Below, one piece after another: positions 40,347 to 50,518 of a stretch of 64,000 bases of DNA. How positions within the stretch are numbered: position 1 is the stretch's first letter; every line of letters starts with the position of its first letter. Origin of the DNA: Nodosilinea sp. FACHB-131 (GTDB taxonomy: Bacteria; Cyanobacteriota; Cyanobacteriia; Phormidesmidales; Phormidesmidaceae); assembly GCF_014695395.1 (NCBI RefSeq), contig NZ_JACJOF010000038.1:62001-126000 (forward strand). The letters are read 5' to 3'. A model generated the notes under the pieces. That model was not told the origin of the DNA. It searched no databases and worked only from the letters and a program-made list of their open reading frames with translations. Position numbers and translations under genes: made by a program.

Positions 40347-41159
40347 TTAGGGAAAGACACGGTGGGCCAAGGCGGGCATTTGGCGGCGCACTTGGGAAAT
40401 GCGATCGGGGTTGATTTCGGCGATCGCAATCCCCTTATCGATGCCAGCGTCGGCCAGCACCATGCCCCAGGGGTCAATGATCATGGCGTGCCCGTGAGAC
40501 TGGCGACGAGCGTTATGGAAGCCGGTTTGGGCCGGGGCAATCACATAGCAGGTGTTCTCGATGGCGCGGGCTTGCAGCAGAATCTGCCAATGGTCTTTGC
40601 CAGTAAACTCGGTGAAAGCAGCAGGCACTACCAGCACTTCGGCTCCCTGCTGCGACAGGTGGCGATAGAGTTCTGGAAAGCGCACGTCATAGCACACCGA
40701 TAGGCCCAAAATGCCAAAGGGCTTAGACGGAAATACATCGGGTAGCAGATGGCCTGAGATAACGGTGTTGGACTCGCGGTAGGTGTTGCCGTCGGGCAGG
40801 TTGACGTCAAACAAGTGCACTTTTTCGTAGCGCAGCAGCTCTTGCCCCTCGGGGGAAACCAGCAGGGCGGTGTTGAAGACCTTGCCTTCTTTGGCGGGCA
40901 CCGGATAGCCGCCGCCAATCAGCGTCACCTGGTAACGCTGGGCCATAGTTTTGAGAAACGCTTCGCTGGCTTGGCTGATGGTGTCGGCTTGGGCGATTTT
41001 GGCGTCTTCGTCGCCTAGGAACGAAAAATTTTCGGGCAGGCTGACCAGTTCTGCCCCCTGACGCACCGCCAGGTCAATTAGCTCTTCGGCCTGGGCCAAA
41101 TTTTTGGCCAAGTCTGGCACACTGGTCATCTGTACGGCGGCGGCCCGATACGCTCTCAT
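40347..41159 (-). CDS. Carbon-nitrogen hydrolase (Nit1/NitFhit-type, likely deaminated glutathione amidase)
   Basis: 270 residues. The nitrilase-superfamily catalytic triad is visible: Glu in LPENFSFLG, Lys in YEKVHLFDVNLP, Cys in LSVCYDVRFPELYR. The GKDHWQILLQARAIENTCYV block and the length match the Nit1/YafV-like amidases that hydrolyse deaminated glutathione, a metabolite-repair role. Cytoplasmic, stand-alone gene. Confidence 0.9.
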   Translation of the reverse strand: MRAYRAAAVQMTSVPDLAKNLAQAEELIDLAVRQGAELVSLPENFSFLGDEDAKIAQADTISQASEAFLKTMAQRYQVTLIGGGYPVPAKEGKVFNTALLVSPEGQELLRYEKVHLFDVNLPDGNTYRESNTVISGHLLPDVFPSKPFGILGLSVCYDVRFPELYRHLSQQGAEVLVVPAAFTEFTGKDHWQILLQARAIENTCYVIAPAQTGFHNARRQSHGHAMIIDPWGMVLADAGIDKGIAIAEINPDRISQVRRQMPALAHRVFP

Positions 41160-41277
41160 AAATTACCTGGCTGGAGTTGAAGAAACTGGAACCGCTGAGT
41201 TCCATAGACTTCAATTTTATTCGCTCGGGGGAACGGTTTGCCCAGTTGCCCCAAAACAGCCGCGGAATTACTGAGAG

Positions 41278-42027
41278 TTACGGTTCAGTCATAACGGTGA
41301 TGGTGAGGGACTCTGCTCCAGCGCTGAGGGTCACGGGGGCCTCGCTAGGGATGGTCAGAGGCTTGTTGCGCTGCACGTTGTGCAGGCTCTCTAGCAGCCA
41401 GGGCTGACTGTTGGCCTCGGGGGCCGCCAAGGCCACAAACTGGTTGGCGTATACCACCTGAGCCATGGTTAACGTTTTGCCCTGGGGGCTGCGGGGCAAA
41501 ACCAGGGTAGCGCGATCGCTAACCAGTTCTACCGTCGCCAAACCATCGGCAGAGCGCCCTAGGGTGCCAGCGTTGGGGCCGGGAGAAAAGGTGAAGGCGG
41601 GTTCAGCGGCGGCCAGGGCGGTTTGTAGGTCACTGGCAGCGGTAGGGACGCTGCCAGTGGGGCTGGCTTTGGCTAGGCGATCGCCCGCGATCGCCCGATT
41701 GCCCCGATACTCCTCTGCCTTAGCCTGGGCCTGGGCATAGCTGGCATCGGTGGCTGGCACAGTCTCTAGGGCAGCGATCGCCTGCCCCCAAAGATCACTC
41801 ACCCGCTGCCAGTCGGCCTGGGTTTGGGCCGTCTGAGCCGCGACTGCGGCCTGCCAACCGAGGTCAGTGCCCTGCTGCCAAGGCGAAACGGAGGGATGGT
41901 TGAGGGTCAGCTCAGGGGCAGGACCGCTAGCCATCGGTAGGTAGGACATGCCGATCAGGACAGCGGCGATCGCGCCCACTCCGCCAATACTCTTCACCAG
42001 AGACGACTTTGCCAGATTGAGCACCAT
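41278..42027 (-). CDS. Cyanobacterial exported or membrane-anchored protein of unknown function
   Basis: 249 residues with one N-terminal hydrophobic segment (SIGGVGAIAAVLIGMSYLPM). An Ala/Gln-rich helical region follows (WQAAVAAQTAQTQADWQRVS, LWGQAIAALETVPATDASYA), resembling the TPR-like repeats of many cyanobacterial envelope proteins. The C-terminal beta-rich part has LSAGAESLTITVMTEP. I do not recognise a named family. Confidence 0.7.
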   Translation of the reverse strand: MVLNLAKSSLVKSIGGVGAIAAVLIGMSYLPMASGPAPELTLNHPSVSPWQQGTDLGWQAAVAAQTAQTQADWQRVSDLWGQAIAALETVPATDASYAQAQAKAEEYRGNRAIAGDRLAKASPTGSVPTAASDLQTALAAAEPAFTFSPGPNAGTLGRSADGLATVELVSDRATLVLPRSPQGKTLTMAQVVYANQFVALAAPEANSQPWLLESLHNVQRNKPLTIPSEAPVTLSAGAESLTITVMTEP

Positions 42028-42144
42028 AAAAACCTCGGCACTGCCGTAGGGTAGACCCTTAGTTTTTCAGCAGCGCCGGGGTGTCAACCGGGAAATTTTA
42101 AAGGGGTTTTAGGTCTAGAGGACTGCCCAAAACCTGAAATTGGT

Positions 42145-43782
42145 CTAAATCAAACAGCTCAAGTCACCCGATTTTTGGCTAAACAGCAGGTTTTCGCGGT
42201 AGTCTACCGGGCAGTCAATTACCGCTGGCACATCATCTTCCAGGGCCTGCTTCAACGTCGGGATAAAGTCCTCTGCCGACTCAATTCGGTAGCCCTTCAG
42301 CCCCATGGCCTCCGCCAGTTTGACAAAGTCAGGGTTGGTAAAGTGAATGTAGGTCGATTCACCGTAGTAGTTCATCTGCTTCCACTCGATCAGCCCGTAG
42401 CCGCCGTCGTTAAAGATGATGGTGACAAAGGGCGTGCCCACCCGCAGAGCGGTTTCCAATTCTTGGCAGTTCATCATGAAGCCGCCGTCGCCAGTCACCG
42501 CTACCACCTTGCGGTTGGGGTGCACTAGCTTGGCCGCCAGTGCCCCTGGCAGGGCGATGCCCATAGCCGCGAAGCCGTTAGAGATTAAGCAGGTGTTGGG
42601 GCGCAGGCAGTGGTAGTTGCGGGCCATCCACATTTTGTGGGCACCGACGTCCGAGATCACGATGTCTTCAGCGCCCAGCACCTGGCGCAGATCGTAGATC
42701 AGCTTCTGGGGCTTGATCGGAAAGCCGTAGTCGTCGGCATACTGCTCGTAGTCGGCACGAATTTCGTCGCGAATCTTGAGGCTGTGGGGTTCGGGGCGAC
42801 CCTGGCGCTTCACCCGCTTGAGAATTTCTTCTAGTGAGTCAGAGATGTCGCCAATGACTTCGACCTTGGGAATGTAGCTGCTGTCGACCTCGGCGTGGGT
42901 GAGGTTGATGTGCAGAATGGGCAGCTTACCGTCGGGGTTCCACTTTTTGGGCGAATACTCGATCAAGTCGTAGCCCACGGCGATGATCAGATCGGTCTGC
43001 TCCATGGCGCAGGTAATGTAGTCGCGCTGCTGCAACCCAATCGCCCACAGCGCCAGCGGGTGGGTGTAGGGAATCACGCCCTTGCCCATAAAGGTGTTGG
43101 CGACAGGAATATTGAGCTGGGTGGCAAACTCCGTTAGGGCCTCGCTGGCGCTGGCGCGAATGGCACCGTTGCCCACCAAAATCATCGGGTTAGTGGCTTG
43201 GGAAATCGCCACCGCCGCCTGCTGGATGCTCTGCAATGAGGCGTAGGTTTTCTCCTGACTGTCTTTGCGCAGGGCGGCGCCAATCACCTCCATTTCGGCA
43301 ATATTTTCGGGTAGATCGATGTGCACTGCGCCAGGTTTCTCGGCCTGGGCCAGCTTAAACGCTTTGCGCACAATTTCGGGGGTGATGCTGGGCCGCACAA
43401 TCTGGGCATTCCACTTGGTGACCGGGGCAAACATGGCTACCAGGTCGAGGTACTGGTGCGACTCAATGTGCATGCGATCGGTGCCCACCTGGCCCGTAAT
43501 CGCTACCAGCGGGGCACGATCTAAGGTTGCGTCGGCCACCCCGGTCATTAGGTTTGTCGCCCCTGGCCCTAGGGTCGAAAGGCACACCCCCGCCTTGCCC
43601 GTTAGCCGTCCGTAGACATCGGCCATAAAGGCCGCCCCCTGCTCGTGACGGGTGGTGATGAACTGAATGGAGGATCGCTTTAGGGCCTGGAGCAGCTGGA
43701 GGTTTTCCTCCCCTGGCAGACCGAAAATGTATTCGACGCCTTCGTTCTCAAGACACTGAACAAGCAATTCGGCGGTATTCAT
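42145..43782 (-). CDS. ThDP enzyme: acetolactate-synthase-like 2-oxoglutarate decarboxylase
   Basis: 545 residues of the ThDP-dependent decarboxylase superfamily. Catalytic Glu in TTRHEQGAAFMADVYGRLTG; ThDP/Mg motif GDGGFMMNCQELETALRVG ending in IIFNDGGYGL. By sequence alone it looks like acetolactate synthase large subunit. However, it lies directly upstream (about 90 bp) of nothing else but downstream of a succinic-semialdehyde dehydrogenase on the same strand, the pairing shown in Synechococcus 7002 to convert 2-oxoglutarate to succinate. I therefore favour 2-oxoglutarate decarboxylase, closing the TCA cycle. The alternative is a catabolic acetolactate synthase. Confidence 0.8.
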   Translation of the reverse strand: MNTAELLVQCLENEGVEYIFGLPGEENLQLLQALKRSSIQFITTRHEQGAAFMADVYGRLTGKAGVCLSTLGPGATNLMTGVADATLDRAPLVAITGQVGTDRMHIESHQYLDLVAMFAPVTKWNAQIVRPSITPEIVRKAFKLAQAEKPGAVHIDLPENIAEMEVIGAALRKDSQEKTYASLQSIQQAAVAISQATNPMILVGNGAIRASASEALTEFATQLNIPVANTFMGKGVIPYTHPLALWAIGLQQRDYITCAMEQTDLIIAVGYDLIEYSPKKWNPDGKLPILHINLTHAEVDSSYIPKVEVIGDISDSLEEILKRVKRQGRPEPHSLKIRDEIRADYEQYADDYGFPIKPQKLIYDLRQVLGAEDIVISDVGAHKMWMARNYHCLRPNTCLISNGFAAMGIALPGALAAKLVHPNRKVVAVTGDGGFMMNCQELETALRVGTPFVTIIFNDGGYGLIEWKQMNYYGESTYIHFTNPDFVKLAEAMGLKGYRIESAEDFIPTLKQALEDDVPAVIDCPVDYRENLLFSQKSGDLSCLI

Positions 43783-43875
43783 AGCGTGGTTCGGGGGTGT
43801 AAATGACTGAGGAAAGGGGGGTGAATGGCAACCGATGGGACGGTTATGGCAGGTAGAGATTGAGTAACTAGCGGG

Positions 43876-45267
43876 CTATTTAACCCACACAGTTTTGACG
43901 TTGACAAACTCGTGGATGCCATGGCGGCCCAGCTCGCGCCCGTAGCCCGATCGCTTAATGCCGCCAAAGGGTAAACGCGGATCGGATTTAACCAGTCCAT
44001 TAATAAAGACTGCCCCAGCCTCTAGCTCGGCCATCAACCGTTCCTGCTCGGCGGCGTCCTGGCTCCAGGCGCTAGCTCCCAGGCCAAAGGGAATGTCGTT
44101 GGCCCGCGCGATCGCCTCATCCAGGCTGGCCACCCGAAATACCAGGGCCACCGGGCCAAAGAACTCCTCCTGGTCGGCGGGGGTGCCGGGCGGTAGGGCA
44201 GCGAGAATGGTGGGCGGAAACCAGTTGCCGTTTTGTAGATCGGCGGGCAGCTCGGACTTCAGCGCCGCGACATCGCCGCCAATCAGCGCGGTGCCCCCCA
44301 ACTCCAGGCAGGCGTTGACCTGCTGCTCTAGCTCGGCGGCAATGTCGGGGGTAGCCAGGGGGCCAACGGTAACGCCGTCATCCAGAGGATTACCTACCAC
44401 CAGGGCGGCAAATTTCTCGGTCATCCCTTGCTCAAAGCGCTCGGCGATCGCGTCGTGGACAATAAACCGCTTGGCGGCAATGCAGGACTGACCGGTGTTG
44501 AGCATGCGGGCGGTGGCAGCGGTGGCGATCGCCGCCTCCAAATCAGCACTGGGCATGACGATGAATGGGTCGCTGCCGCCCAGTTCTAGCACCGTCTTTT
44601 TGATCTGCTGGCCGCAGGCAGCGGCCAGGCCGGCTCCGGCGGGTTCACTGCCGGTGAGGGTGGCGGCTTTGATACGGTCGTCGGTGACGAGTTTGGCGAT
44701 GCGATCGCCCCCAATCAGCAGCGTTTGAAACGCGCCCTTGGGCAGCCCCGCCTTCTGGAAAATTTCCTCAATCGCTAGGGCGCACTGGGGCACATTCGAG
44801 GCGTGCTTGAGCAGCCCCACGTTACCTGCCATCAGCGCCGGGGCGGCAAAGCGAAACACCTGCCAAAACGGAAAGTTCCAGGGCATTACCGCCAGCACCG
44901 GGCCGAGGGGCTGGTAGCGTACAAAGCTGCGGCTAGCGTCGGTGGTGGCAGGCTCATCGGCCAAAAACTCGGCCCCGTGGTCGGCGTAGTAGCGGCAGAC
45001 CAGGGCGCTCTTTTCGACTTCGGCGATCGCTCCCGCCAGTGGCTTGCCCATCTCCATGGCCATGATTTGGGCGTAGGCGGCCTTGTTGTCGTCGAGCACC
45101 TGGGCGGCCTGGTGCAGCCACCCGGCTCGCTGCTCAAAGGATGTGTGACGGTAGGTAGTAAAGGTCTGGCTGGCCAGGGCGAGCTTGTGCTCGATTTCGG
45201 CCTCGCTCAAAGGTTCAAAACGTTTGAGCACCGCTCCAGTGGCGGGGTTAATACTGGCAATGGGCAT
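43876..45267 (-). CDS. gabD: Succinic-semialdehyde dehydrogenase
   Basis: 463-residue aldehyde dehydrogenase. Landmarks: PWNFPFWQVFRFAAPALMAG near 130, the general-base Glu in TVLELGGSDPFIVMPSADLE, and the nucleophilic Cys in MLNTGQSCIAAKRFIV. The compact length (about 455-465) and the PFWQV pattern fit the SSADH group. Its partner is the ThDP decarboxylase on the same strand, 93 bp downstream. Together they oxidise 2-oxoglutarate to succinate via succinic semialdehyde, producing NAD(P)H. Confidence 0.9.
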   Translation of the reverse strand: MPIASINPATGAVLKRFEPLSEAEIEHKLALASQTFTTYRHTSFEQRAGWLHQAAQVLDDNKAAYAQIMAMEMGKPLAGAIAEVEKSALVCRYYADHGAEFLADEPATTDASRSFVRYQPLGPVLAVMPWNFPFWQVFRFAAPALMAGNVGLLKHASNVPQCALAIEEIFQKAGLPKGAFQTLLIGGDRIAKLVTDDRIKAATLTGSEPAGAGLAAACGQQIKKTVLELGGSDPFIVMPSADLEAAIATAATARMLNTGQSCIAAKRFIVHDAIAERFEQGMTEKFAALVVGNPLDDGVTVGPLATPDIAAELEQQVNACLELGGTALIGGDVAALKSELPADLQNGNWFPPTILAALPPGTPADQEEFFGPVALVFRVASLDEAIARANDIPFGLGASAWSQDAAEQERLMAELEAGAVFINGLVKSDPRLPFGGIKRSGYGRELGRHGIHEFVNVKTVWVK

Positions 45268-45596
45268 GGTTTGACCTCCTGTTGGTCACTGAGGTCGGCG
45301 GTGGTGCTCTCGGTCGTTGCTATCACCACGGCTACCGCTAACCGCGGCGTCACCACCGCGATTGGCGCAGCGATCGGTCAAAATCGCAGGTAACCCAGCT
45401 GGGTCTAAATCTCGACAACCCAGACTAGTTGGCTCATGGAGTGTATTAGCTCTCAAAACGAGCGTAGCTTGACCGCCAACTTATAAAACTAAGGCTCTCT
45501 ATAACTGTGCCCTGAAGCACAAAAGCCTACTCCAACATCCTATTACTTCTGCACAAAACATAGTGTTATGTAACGATGACCAAACACCGCCTGTTT
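45268..45596. other. Intergenic region upstream of the SSADH gene
   Basis: About 330 bp between the SSADH start and the end of the CHASE2 gene. It should contain the promoter for the SSADH-decarboxylase pair. GAGGTCAA lies ahead of the start as the ribosome site (CAGGAGGTC). No recognisable operator or RNA gene. Confidence 0.4.
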
Positions 45597-48155
45597 TCAA
45601 GCCTTTTGGGCCTCGTCTGGGGTGCTGGCTCTGAGCCAAGGCCAGGGGTTAGTCAACAGTGCCGTAGCCGCCTCACGGCCTAGGGGCTGAGAAAACAGGT
45701 AGCCCTGACCGCGCCGACAGCCCATGGCCCGCAGTCGATTGAGCTGGGTCTCGGTCTCAATGCCTTCGGCCACTAGATCCATATTCAGCTTTTGTCCCAG
45801 GGCAATAATGGTGTGCACGATCTCGCGATCGTCACCGCTTTGATCCATCCGACCGACAAAAGACTGGTCAATCTTGAGGGTGTCTGTAGGGAAACGATGC
45901 AGGTAGCTGAGCGACGAGTAGCCGGTGCCAAAGTCGTCGATCGCCAGCTTTAATCCCAGCTGCTTCAGCCGATGCATCAGCTCCGTCGCCCCATCCACGT
46001 CCCGCATGATCATGCTTTCAGTAATTTCGAGCTGCACCTGCTTGCCAGCCAGATTTAGCTCTCGCAGACAGCCCCCAAACTGATCCACCAGGTTAACCTG
46101 GTGCAGCTGCCGCCGCGATAGGTTAATGCTCATGGTCAAAGGATGGTTGGGAAACTGCTGCTGCCAGTCTTTGAGCTGGGCGCAGGCGGCCCGAAAGATC
46201 CACTGGCCTAAGTGCACAATCAGCCCGGTTTCCTCGGTTACCTGAATAAACTGCCCCGGTGACACAAAGCCCTCCTCAGGGCGGTACCATCGCACCAGGG
46301 CCTCAAAGCCCGTAATGCAACCGCTCTGCAGACAGACAATCGGCTGGTAGTGGAGCAAAAACTCGTTGTTCTCAAAAGCGCTGAGCAGATGGCTCTCTAG
46401 CTCTAGGCGGCGCACGGCCTCTTCGTGCATGGTGCTGGCAAACACTTCGTAGCGGTACTCATTTAAGGCCTTGGCCCGATACATGGCGGTGTGGGCGTCG
46501 CGCAGCAGGTCTTGGGGGCTGGGAGGGTGTTCGCCATGGGCCATAGCAACCCCCATCGAGCTGGTTACCGAGAGCCGCCGCCTCGCGATTGAAAAGGGCT
46601 CCGACAGCTCGGTTTGCAGACGGTTCAACCATTGGTCTACGGTGGGCTGGTCGTGCACCGGCAGCAGAAAGGCGAACTCGTCACCCCCTACCCGCGATAG
46701 CTGAGCCGAGGTCGGCAAAAACTGTCGCAGCCGCTGACCTAGGGTTTGCAGCACGCGATCGCCCACGATGTGTCCAAAGGACTGGTTGATCAGCTTAAAG
46801 CGATCGATGTCTAAAAACACTACTGTCACTGCTGTGGCGGGCTTTTGGCAGAGCGCCCGCTGCACTTGCAGCACAAACATGTCTCGTCCAGGCAGTAGGG
46901 TGAGCTGGTCGTAGCTGCTGCGGTACAGCACCTTTTGAGTTAACACCAGCCCTAGGGCCAGCAAAAATGCCGTCACGGGTTCTACCGTAGGTATCCACAG
47001 CATGTTGGCGAGGGCCAGGCCACTCAGCCCCCAAATGCCCAAAATCATACTGCCGCTGAGCAACAACAGCATAGGCGGTCGGCGCACCTGCCAGCCCATT
47101 ATCCCGGCCGCCAGGGTACAGGCCAACAGCCAAAAAAATTCGCCCCACTGGGGCAAAAACCGGTAGAGGGCGGGTTCGCCTGCGATCGCATCGAGCAGCT
47201 GGCTAATGCTCTGGGCATGCACCTCAACCCCCGCCATCACAAACTGGGTCTCATGCTCGTGGCTAAAGGGAGTAAAAAACTCATCTTTGAGGCTAGAGGC
47301 GGTAGAACCAATCAACACAACCTTGCCGCGCACCCAGTCGGGGGGCACAGCCCCGGCTAGCACCTGGGTAATAGTTAACGTAGGAGCCGGTTCATAGGGA
47401 GTGCGATACTTCATCAGCACTTGAAAGCCCCGGTCGTCGATGTTGGCGTAGCCGCCGTCTCTAGCCAACAGAGCCGGAAACTCAGCCTCCCCGATGCGCA
47501 GCAGATCGTTGTCTCGATCGACTTGAAACGTTAAATCGGTGTGATAGGCCAGCACCACCCGCAGCGGAAACGAGTAGGCCGGATTGTTGGGGGTGGCCAC
47601 GTATAGCAAATTGCGGCGCAGCACGCCGTCGGGGTCAATGGCCAAATCGTTAAATCCCACCTGGTCGGCGGGCCAGGTGGCTGGAGCGGGTACCTCCACG
47701 CCGTCTCCCTGCTTGCCCACATTAAAGATGCCGATTACGTTTGCAGAATCGGTAAAGGCTTGGGCCAGGGCCGCTTGGCCTGGCATATCCTGGGGGGTGT
47801 TGCGATACAGATCGAGCCCCACCACCGCCGGTTTGTGGCGCTGCACTTCGGCAATAATATTGGCCACCACCTGGTCAGACAGGGGCCAACCGTATACTTC
47901 TAGATCGGCCTCGGTCACTTCGACAATCAGCAACCGCGGGTCTGAGGCCTGTTGAATCAACAGCCGGGTCAGCAGGTCAAAGCTAGAGGTTTCCAGGGAT
48001 TCGAACAGCTGTAGCCGCTTGCCCGCCGACACCAGTGTGAGGGCGAGCAGGCCAGAAACTAGCACCGCTCGACTGCCAAAATTGATGGGTTTAGCAAAAC
48101 GGAAAGCCCACTGTTGGAGCTGCTGCCTAGACGGCCAGACCCGGAAATGCACCAT
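45597..48155 (-). CDS. CHASE2-GGDEF-EAL c-di-GMP sensor enzyme
   Basis: 852 residues. An N-terminal membrane segment and CHASE2 extracytoplasmic sensor (about 40-335: RLLIVEVTEADLEVYGWPLS; GKVVLIGSTASSLKDEFFTP), then three or so membrane helices (about 345-420). A GGDEF domain follows with intact RVGGDEFAFLLP, and an EAL domain with intact FEALVRW and DDFGTGYSS. It could make or degrade c-di-GMP; both active sites look complete. Stand-alone gene on the minus strand. Confidence 0.92.
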   Translation of the reverse strand: MVHFRVWPSRQQLQQWAFRFAKPINFGSRAVLVSGLLALTLVSAGKRLQLFESLETSSFDLLTRLLIQQASDPRLLIVEVTEADLEVYGWPLSDQVVANIIAEVQRHKPAVVGLDLYRNTPQDMPGQAALAQAFTDSANVIGIFNVGKQGDGVEVPAPATWPADQVGFNDLAIDPDGVLRRNLLYVATPNNPAYSFPLRVVLAYHTDLTFQVDRDNDLLRIGEAEFPALLARDGGYANIDDRGFQVLMKYRTPYEPAPTLTITQVLAGAVPPDWVRGKVVLIGSTASSLKDEFFTPFSHEHETQFVMAGVEVHAQSISQLLDAIAGEPALYRFLPQWGEFFWLLACTLAAGIMGWQVRRPPMLLLLSGSMILGIWGLSGLALANMLWIPTVEPVTAFLLALGLVLTQKVLYRSSYDQLTLLPGRDMFVLQVQRALCQKPATAVTVVFLDIDRFKLINQSFGHIVGDRVLQTLGQRLRQFLPTSAQLSRVGGDEFAFLLPVHDQPTVDQWLNRLQTELSEPFSIARRRLSVTSSMGVAMAHGEHPPSPQDLLRDAHTAMYRAKALNEYRYEVFASTMHEEAVRRLELESHLLSAFENNEFLLHYQPIVCLQSGCITGFEALVRWYRPEEGFVSPGQFIQVTEETGLIVHLGQWIFRAACAQLKDWQQQFPNHPLTMSINLSRRQLHQVNLVDQFGGCLRELNLAGKQVQLEITESMIMRDVDGATELMHRLKQLGLKLAIDDFGTGYSSLSYLHRFPTDTLKIDQSFVGRMDQSGDDREIVHTIIALGQKLNMDLVAEGIETETQLNRLRAMGCRRGQGYLFSQPLGREAATALLTNPWPWLRASTPDEAQKA

Positions 48156-48317
48156 GGATTAAACCGGCAACGGTAGGAGTGGCAATGGCAGGCATTGACC
48201 TCGTTATTCCCTGAATACAGAGATATACAGGGAATGACGGTGCTGTCCGGAAATCGCTGGGAGCCAGATTGGCCCCCCTTGCACCCCGTGGAATCGTTAG
48301 CCTGCTAGGCCACAGAC

Positions 48318-48524
48318 TTAAGCCATAGTGTCATTGTGTTGGCCGTTAACCCAGTGGGTGCCGCCCCCCCGCCGCTGGCCTGGAAACTCGTCTCGGTTGC
48401 CGCTAGCCTGCTGCTCAGTTTCGAAACTCGGCCAGTGGAGAAGTAGCAAACTTAACATGCTCAATCCCACTAGCAGTGCGGCACCACTGGGCCAAATAAA
48501 GACTCGAATTAGCGTTGCCTTCAT
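48318..48524 (-). CDS. Possible small single-span membrane protein
   Basis: 68 residues: RVFIWPSGAALLVGLSMLSL is a clear membrane helix followed by a polar tail. No strong ribosome site is seen and no family is recognised. It lies upstream of the CHASE2 gene on the same strand. It could be a chance frame. Confidence 0.35.
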   Translation of the reverse strand: MKATLIRVFIWPSGAALLVGLSMLSLLLLHWPSFETEQQASGNRDEFPGQRRGGGTHWVNGQHNDTMA

Positions 48525-49395
48525 AGCTGGAATCGAACCTAGGATAGTGATAGAACCCCTGCTCTCCCGCTGGCGAAGGTTCGTTTTGACGAACTTCTAC
48601 GCTCCGGGGGGCATAGTGTGATTCTTCACAGGCAAAGTTATATTCGATACTTGCTTAGTTGGGCTTTTACTGAAGCTTTATGGAGGGGTAAAGCTCAGTC
48701 AGCCCAGCTCCCAACTCAGGCTAGGATTGTGCTGCCTGCAATCCCTGTTGGTTGCTCTAACCGAAGAGCCTTAAAAACTTGTTAAGGGAAGGTCCTACTC
48801 AACCATTCCACGGATATGCTGGACGCAAGATACCTCCTAACTGCGTCTCCAGCCCCGTCTGACTCCCTCTGTTGGCGTCATTTTGATGGGGCTGCTACTT
48901 TGGGAAGCCACTTCGGACAGACACTGGGCTATAGCAGAAACTCTGTTAGGTGAGGACAGGGGTGCGAGTTGCGAAGCAATCCGTTGTGGAATTGCACCGC
49001 GAAGGCATTTTTTGATTGCGTCAAGTGACTCTGCCTATGCTCTGCTGCGATCGCAGGGTTGTTCATCTTGTGCAGACTTGGCCGGGAGATCCTTCCTCCG
49101 TCTACGGAAAGAAATGTCTCTCTACCCGTAGTAGGACTTTTGCTTACCCTAAAGAACGTTACCGGTGTGTGATTGCAGATACAAATTTTAAGTGATAGTC
49201 TAAAAAGCTAGTCGCAACCTTGCGAATAGGCCTTTTATGCCTTTTATGCCTTAAAAACCCAGTTTTTGCCTTAGTTGCTGAGCAAGCGCACATCTGAGGT
49301 GGCTGTTTATCTTGCCCGTGGCTCAAGCTTGTAGCTGACTTCATCCTTGGGTGAAATCGGTGGGGCCGGGGGTGTCGCTTTCTGCACACGCATAA
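48525..49395. other. Long non-coding stretch upstream of the RlpA gene
   Basis: About 870 bp. Two open frames here (48883-49131 plus, 49159-49389 minus) lack good starts, ribosome sites or recognisable composition and are not called. CCTTTTATG is directly repeated near 49231-49250. A structured small RNA in this space cannot be excluded by eye. Confidence 0.4.
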
Positions 49396-50466
49396 ATGAC
49401 GTTATTTGGACTTTTCTGGGCTGCGTTTCTACCGCACTATCTCAACCCGTTCAATTCATTCGCCTCTCTAGCCCCGCAAACGGTTAACTCCAACGCAGTG
49501 GCTCAGCGGCAGCGGCCGGCCAAGGTAGATTTGAGCGCCTCGCCCTACTCTCCCTTGCATCTACAATCCGCCATTTACAAGCCTCTGCAGTTGTTTCCCC
49601 AGTTGGGTTGGCCGCAGACAGCGTCTGTAGATTGGCACCTCTGGAGGGCTACCGCCGCTGTGGCTGTAGTTGGCCAAGGAACGAATGCTCATGTTAGCAG
49701 CGGGGCAAGCCAGATAGTTCCGACCCCGGTTGCCTGTGGCAAACTAGCTTCGGCAAACGCTGGCGCCCCAGCCAAAGGGTTTACTATTCGGGTCAAGAAC
49801 GTAGCGATTGGGCAGGTGCCGTCTCGTCCGGCGGCGGACCAAGTTGCCCGTCAGATCCGCCAAGCGGTGCCTGAACTAGAAGCCAACCCCAACGGGCTAA
49901 CCCCGCAATTAAACGAAGCTCTGGCTGCTGCGCAGGTCGACGGCAAAACCGTGTTTGTATTGCCTAAAGCAGGGCCAGCTCAAACTAGTCCAGCTAATAC
50001 ATCCCGGCCTAGCCAGACCGCTTTGCAAGCGACCGCATGGGTCAACAACCTGCGTCTGGCCTTTGGCGGGTCTCCTCTAGAGCCTAGCCAGGTACAGATG
50101 GTGGCCCACGGCTTGGGTGAGACCCGCAAGACGTTTAATGGCACAGCGTCTTGGTATGGACCTTACTTCCACGGGCGGCAGACCGCTACAGGTGAAACCT
50201 TCAACCAAAACGACCTGACGGCGGCTCACAAGACCTTGCCCTTTGGTACCTACCTCAAGGTGCGTAACCAGCTCAACGGCAAGAGTGTGGTCGTCCGCAT
50301 CAACGATCGCGGTCCATACATCGGCGATCGCTCCCTCGATCTGTCCTATGCCGCTGCTCGGTGCCTGGGAGGCGACCATGTCGGGTTGATTCCCTATCAA
50401 GCGACGATTCTAGCGCCGGGGGTTCCCCAGGCTTGGCGATCTGAGGTGGTAGCCACCCTACCCTAA
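49396..50466 (+). CDS. rlpA: RlpA-family septal ring lytic transglycosylase-like protein
   Basis: 356 residues. The C-terminal 110 residues are the double-psi beta-barrel of Rlp[41 protein letters not shown] and [20 protein letters not shown], with the conserved Asp and His of the fold. The N-terminal 240 residues are low-complexity linker after a short hydrophobic start ([14 protein letters not shown]), probably an export signal. RlpA cleaves denuded glycans in some bacteria; here it likely acts in the envelope. Confidence 0.88.
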   Translation: MTLFGLFWAAFLPHYLNPFNSFASLAPQTVNSNAVAQRQRPAKVDLSASPYSPLHLQSAIYKPLQLFPQLGWPQTASVDWHLWRATAAVAVVGQGTNAHVSSGASQIVPTPVACGKLASANAGAPAKGFTIRVKNVAIGQVPSRPAADQVARQIRQAVPELEANPNGLTPQLNEALAAAQVDGKTVFVLPKAGPAQTSPANTSRPSQTALQATAWVNNLRLAFGGSPLEPSQVQMVAHGLGETRKTFNGTASWYGPYFHGRQTATGETFNQNDLTAAHKTLPFGTYLKVRNQLNGKSVVVRINDRGPYIGDRSLDLSYAAARCLGGDHVGLIPYQATILAPGVPQAWRSEVVATLP

Positions 50467-50518
50467 GAATGTGGGCAATTGAGTCGAGAGGTGGGCTTGA
50501 AACGGGAACAAACCGACG

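Noticed and set aside
48883..49131. 82-residue frame upstream of rlpA
   Set aside because: Composition does not look coding and there is no supported start; left as non-coding.
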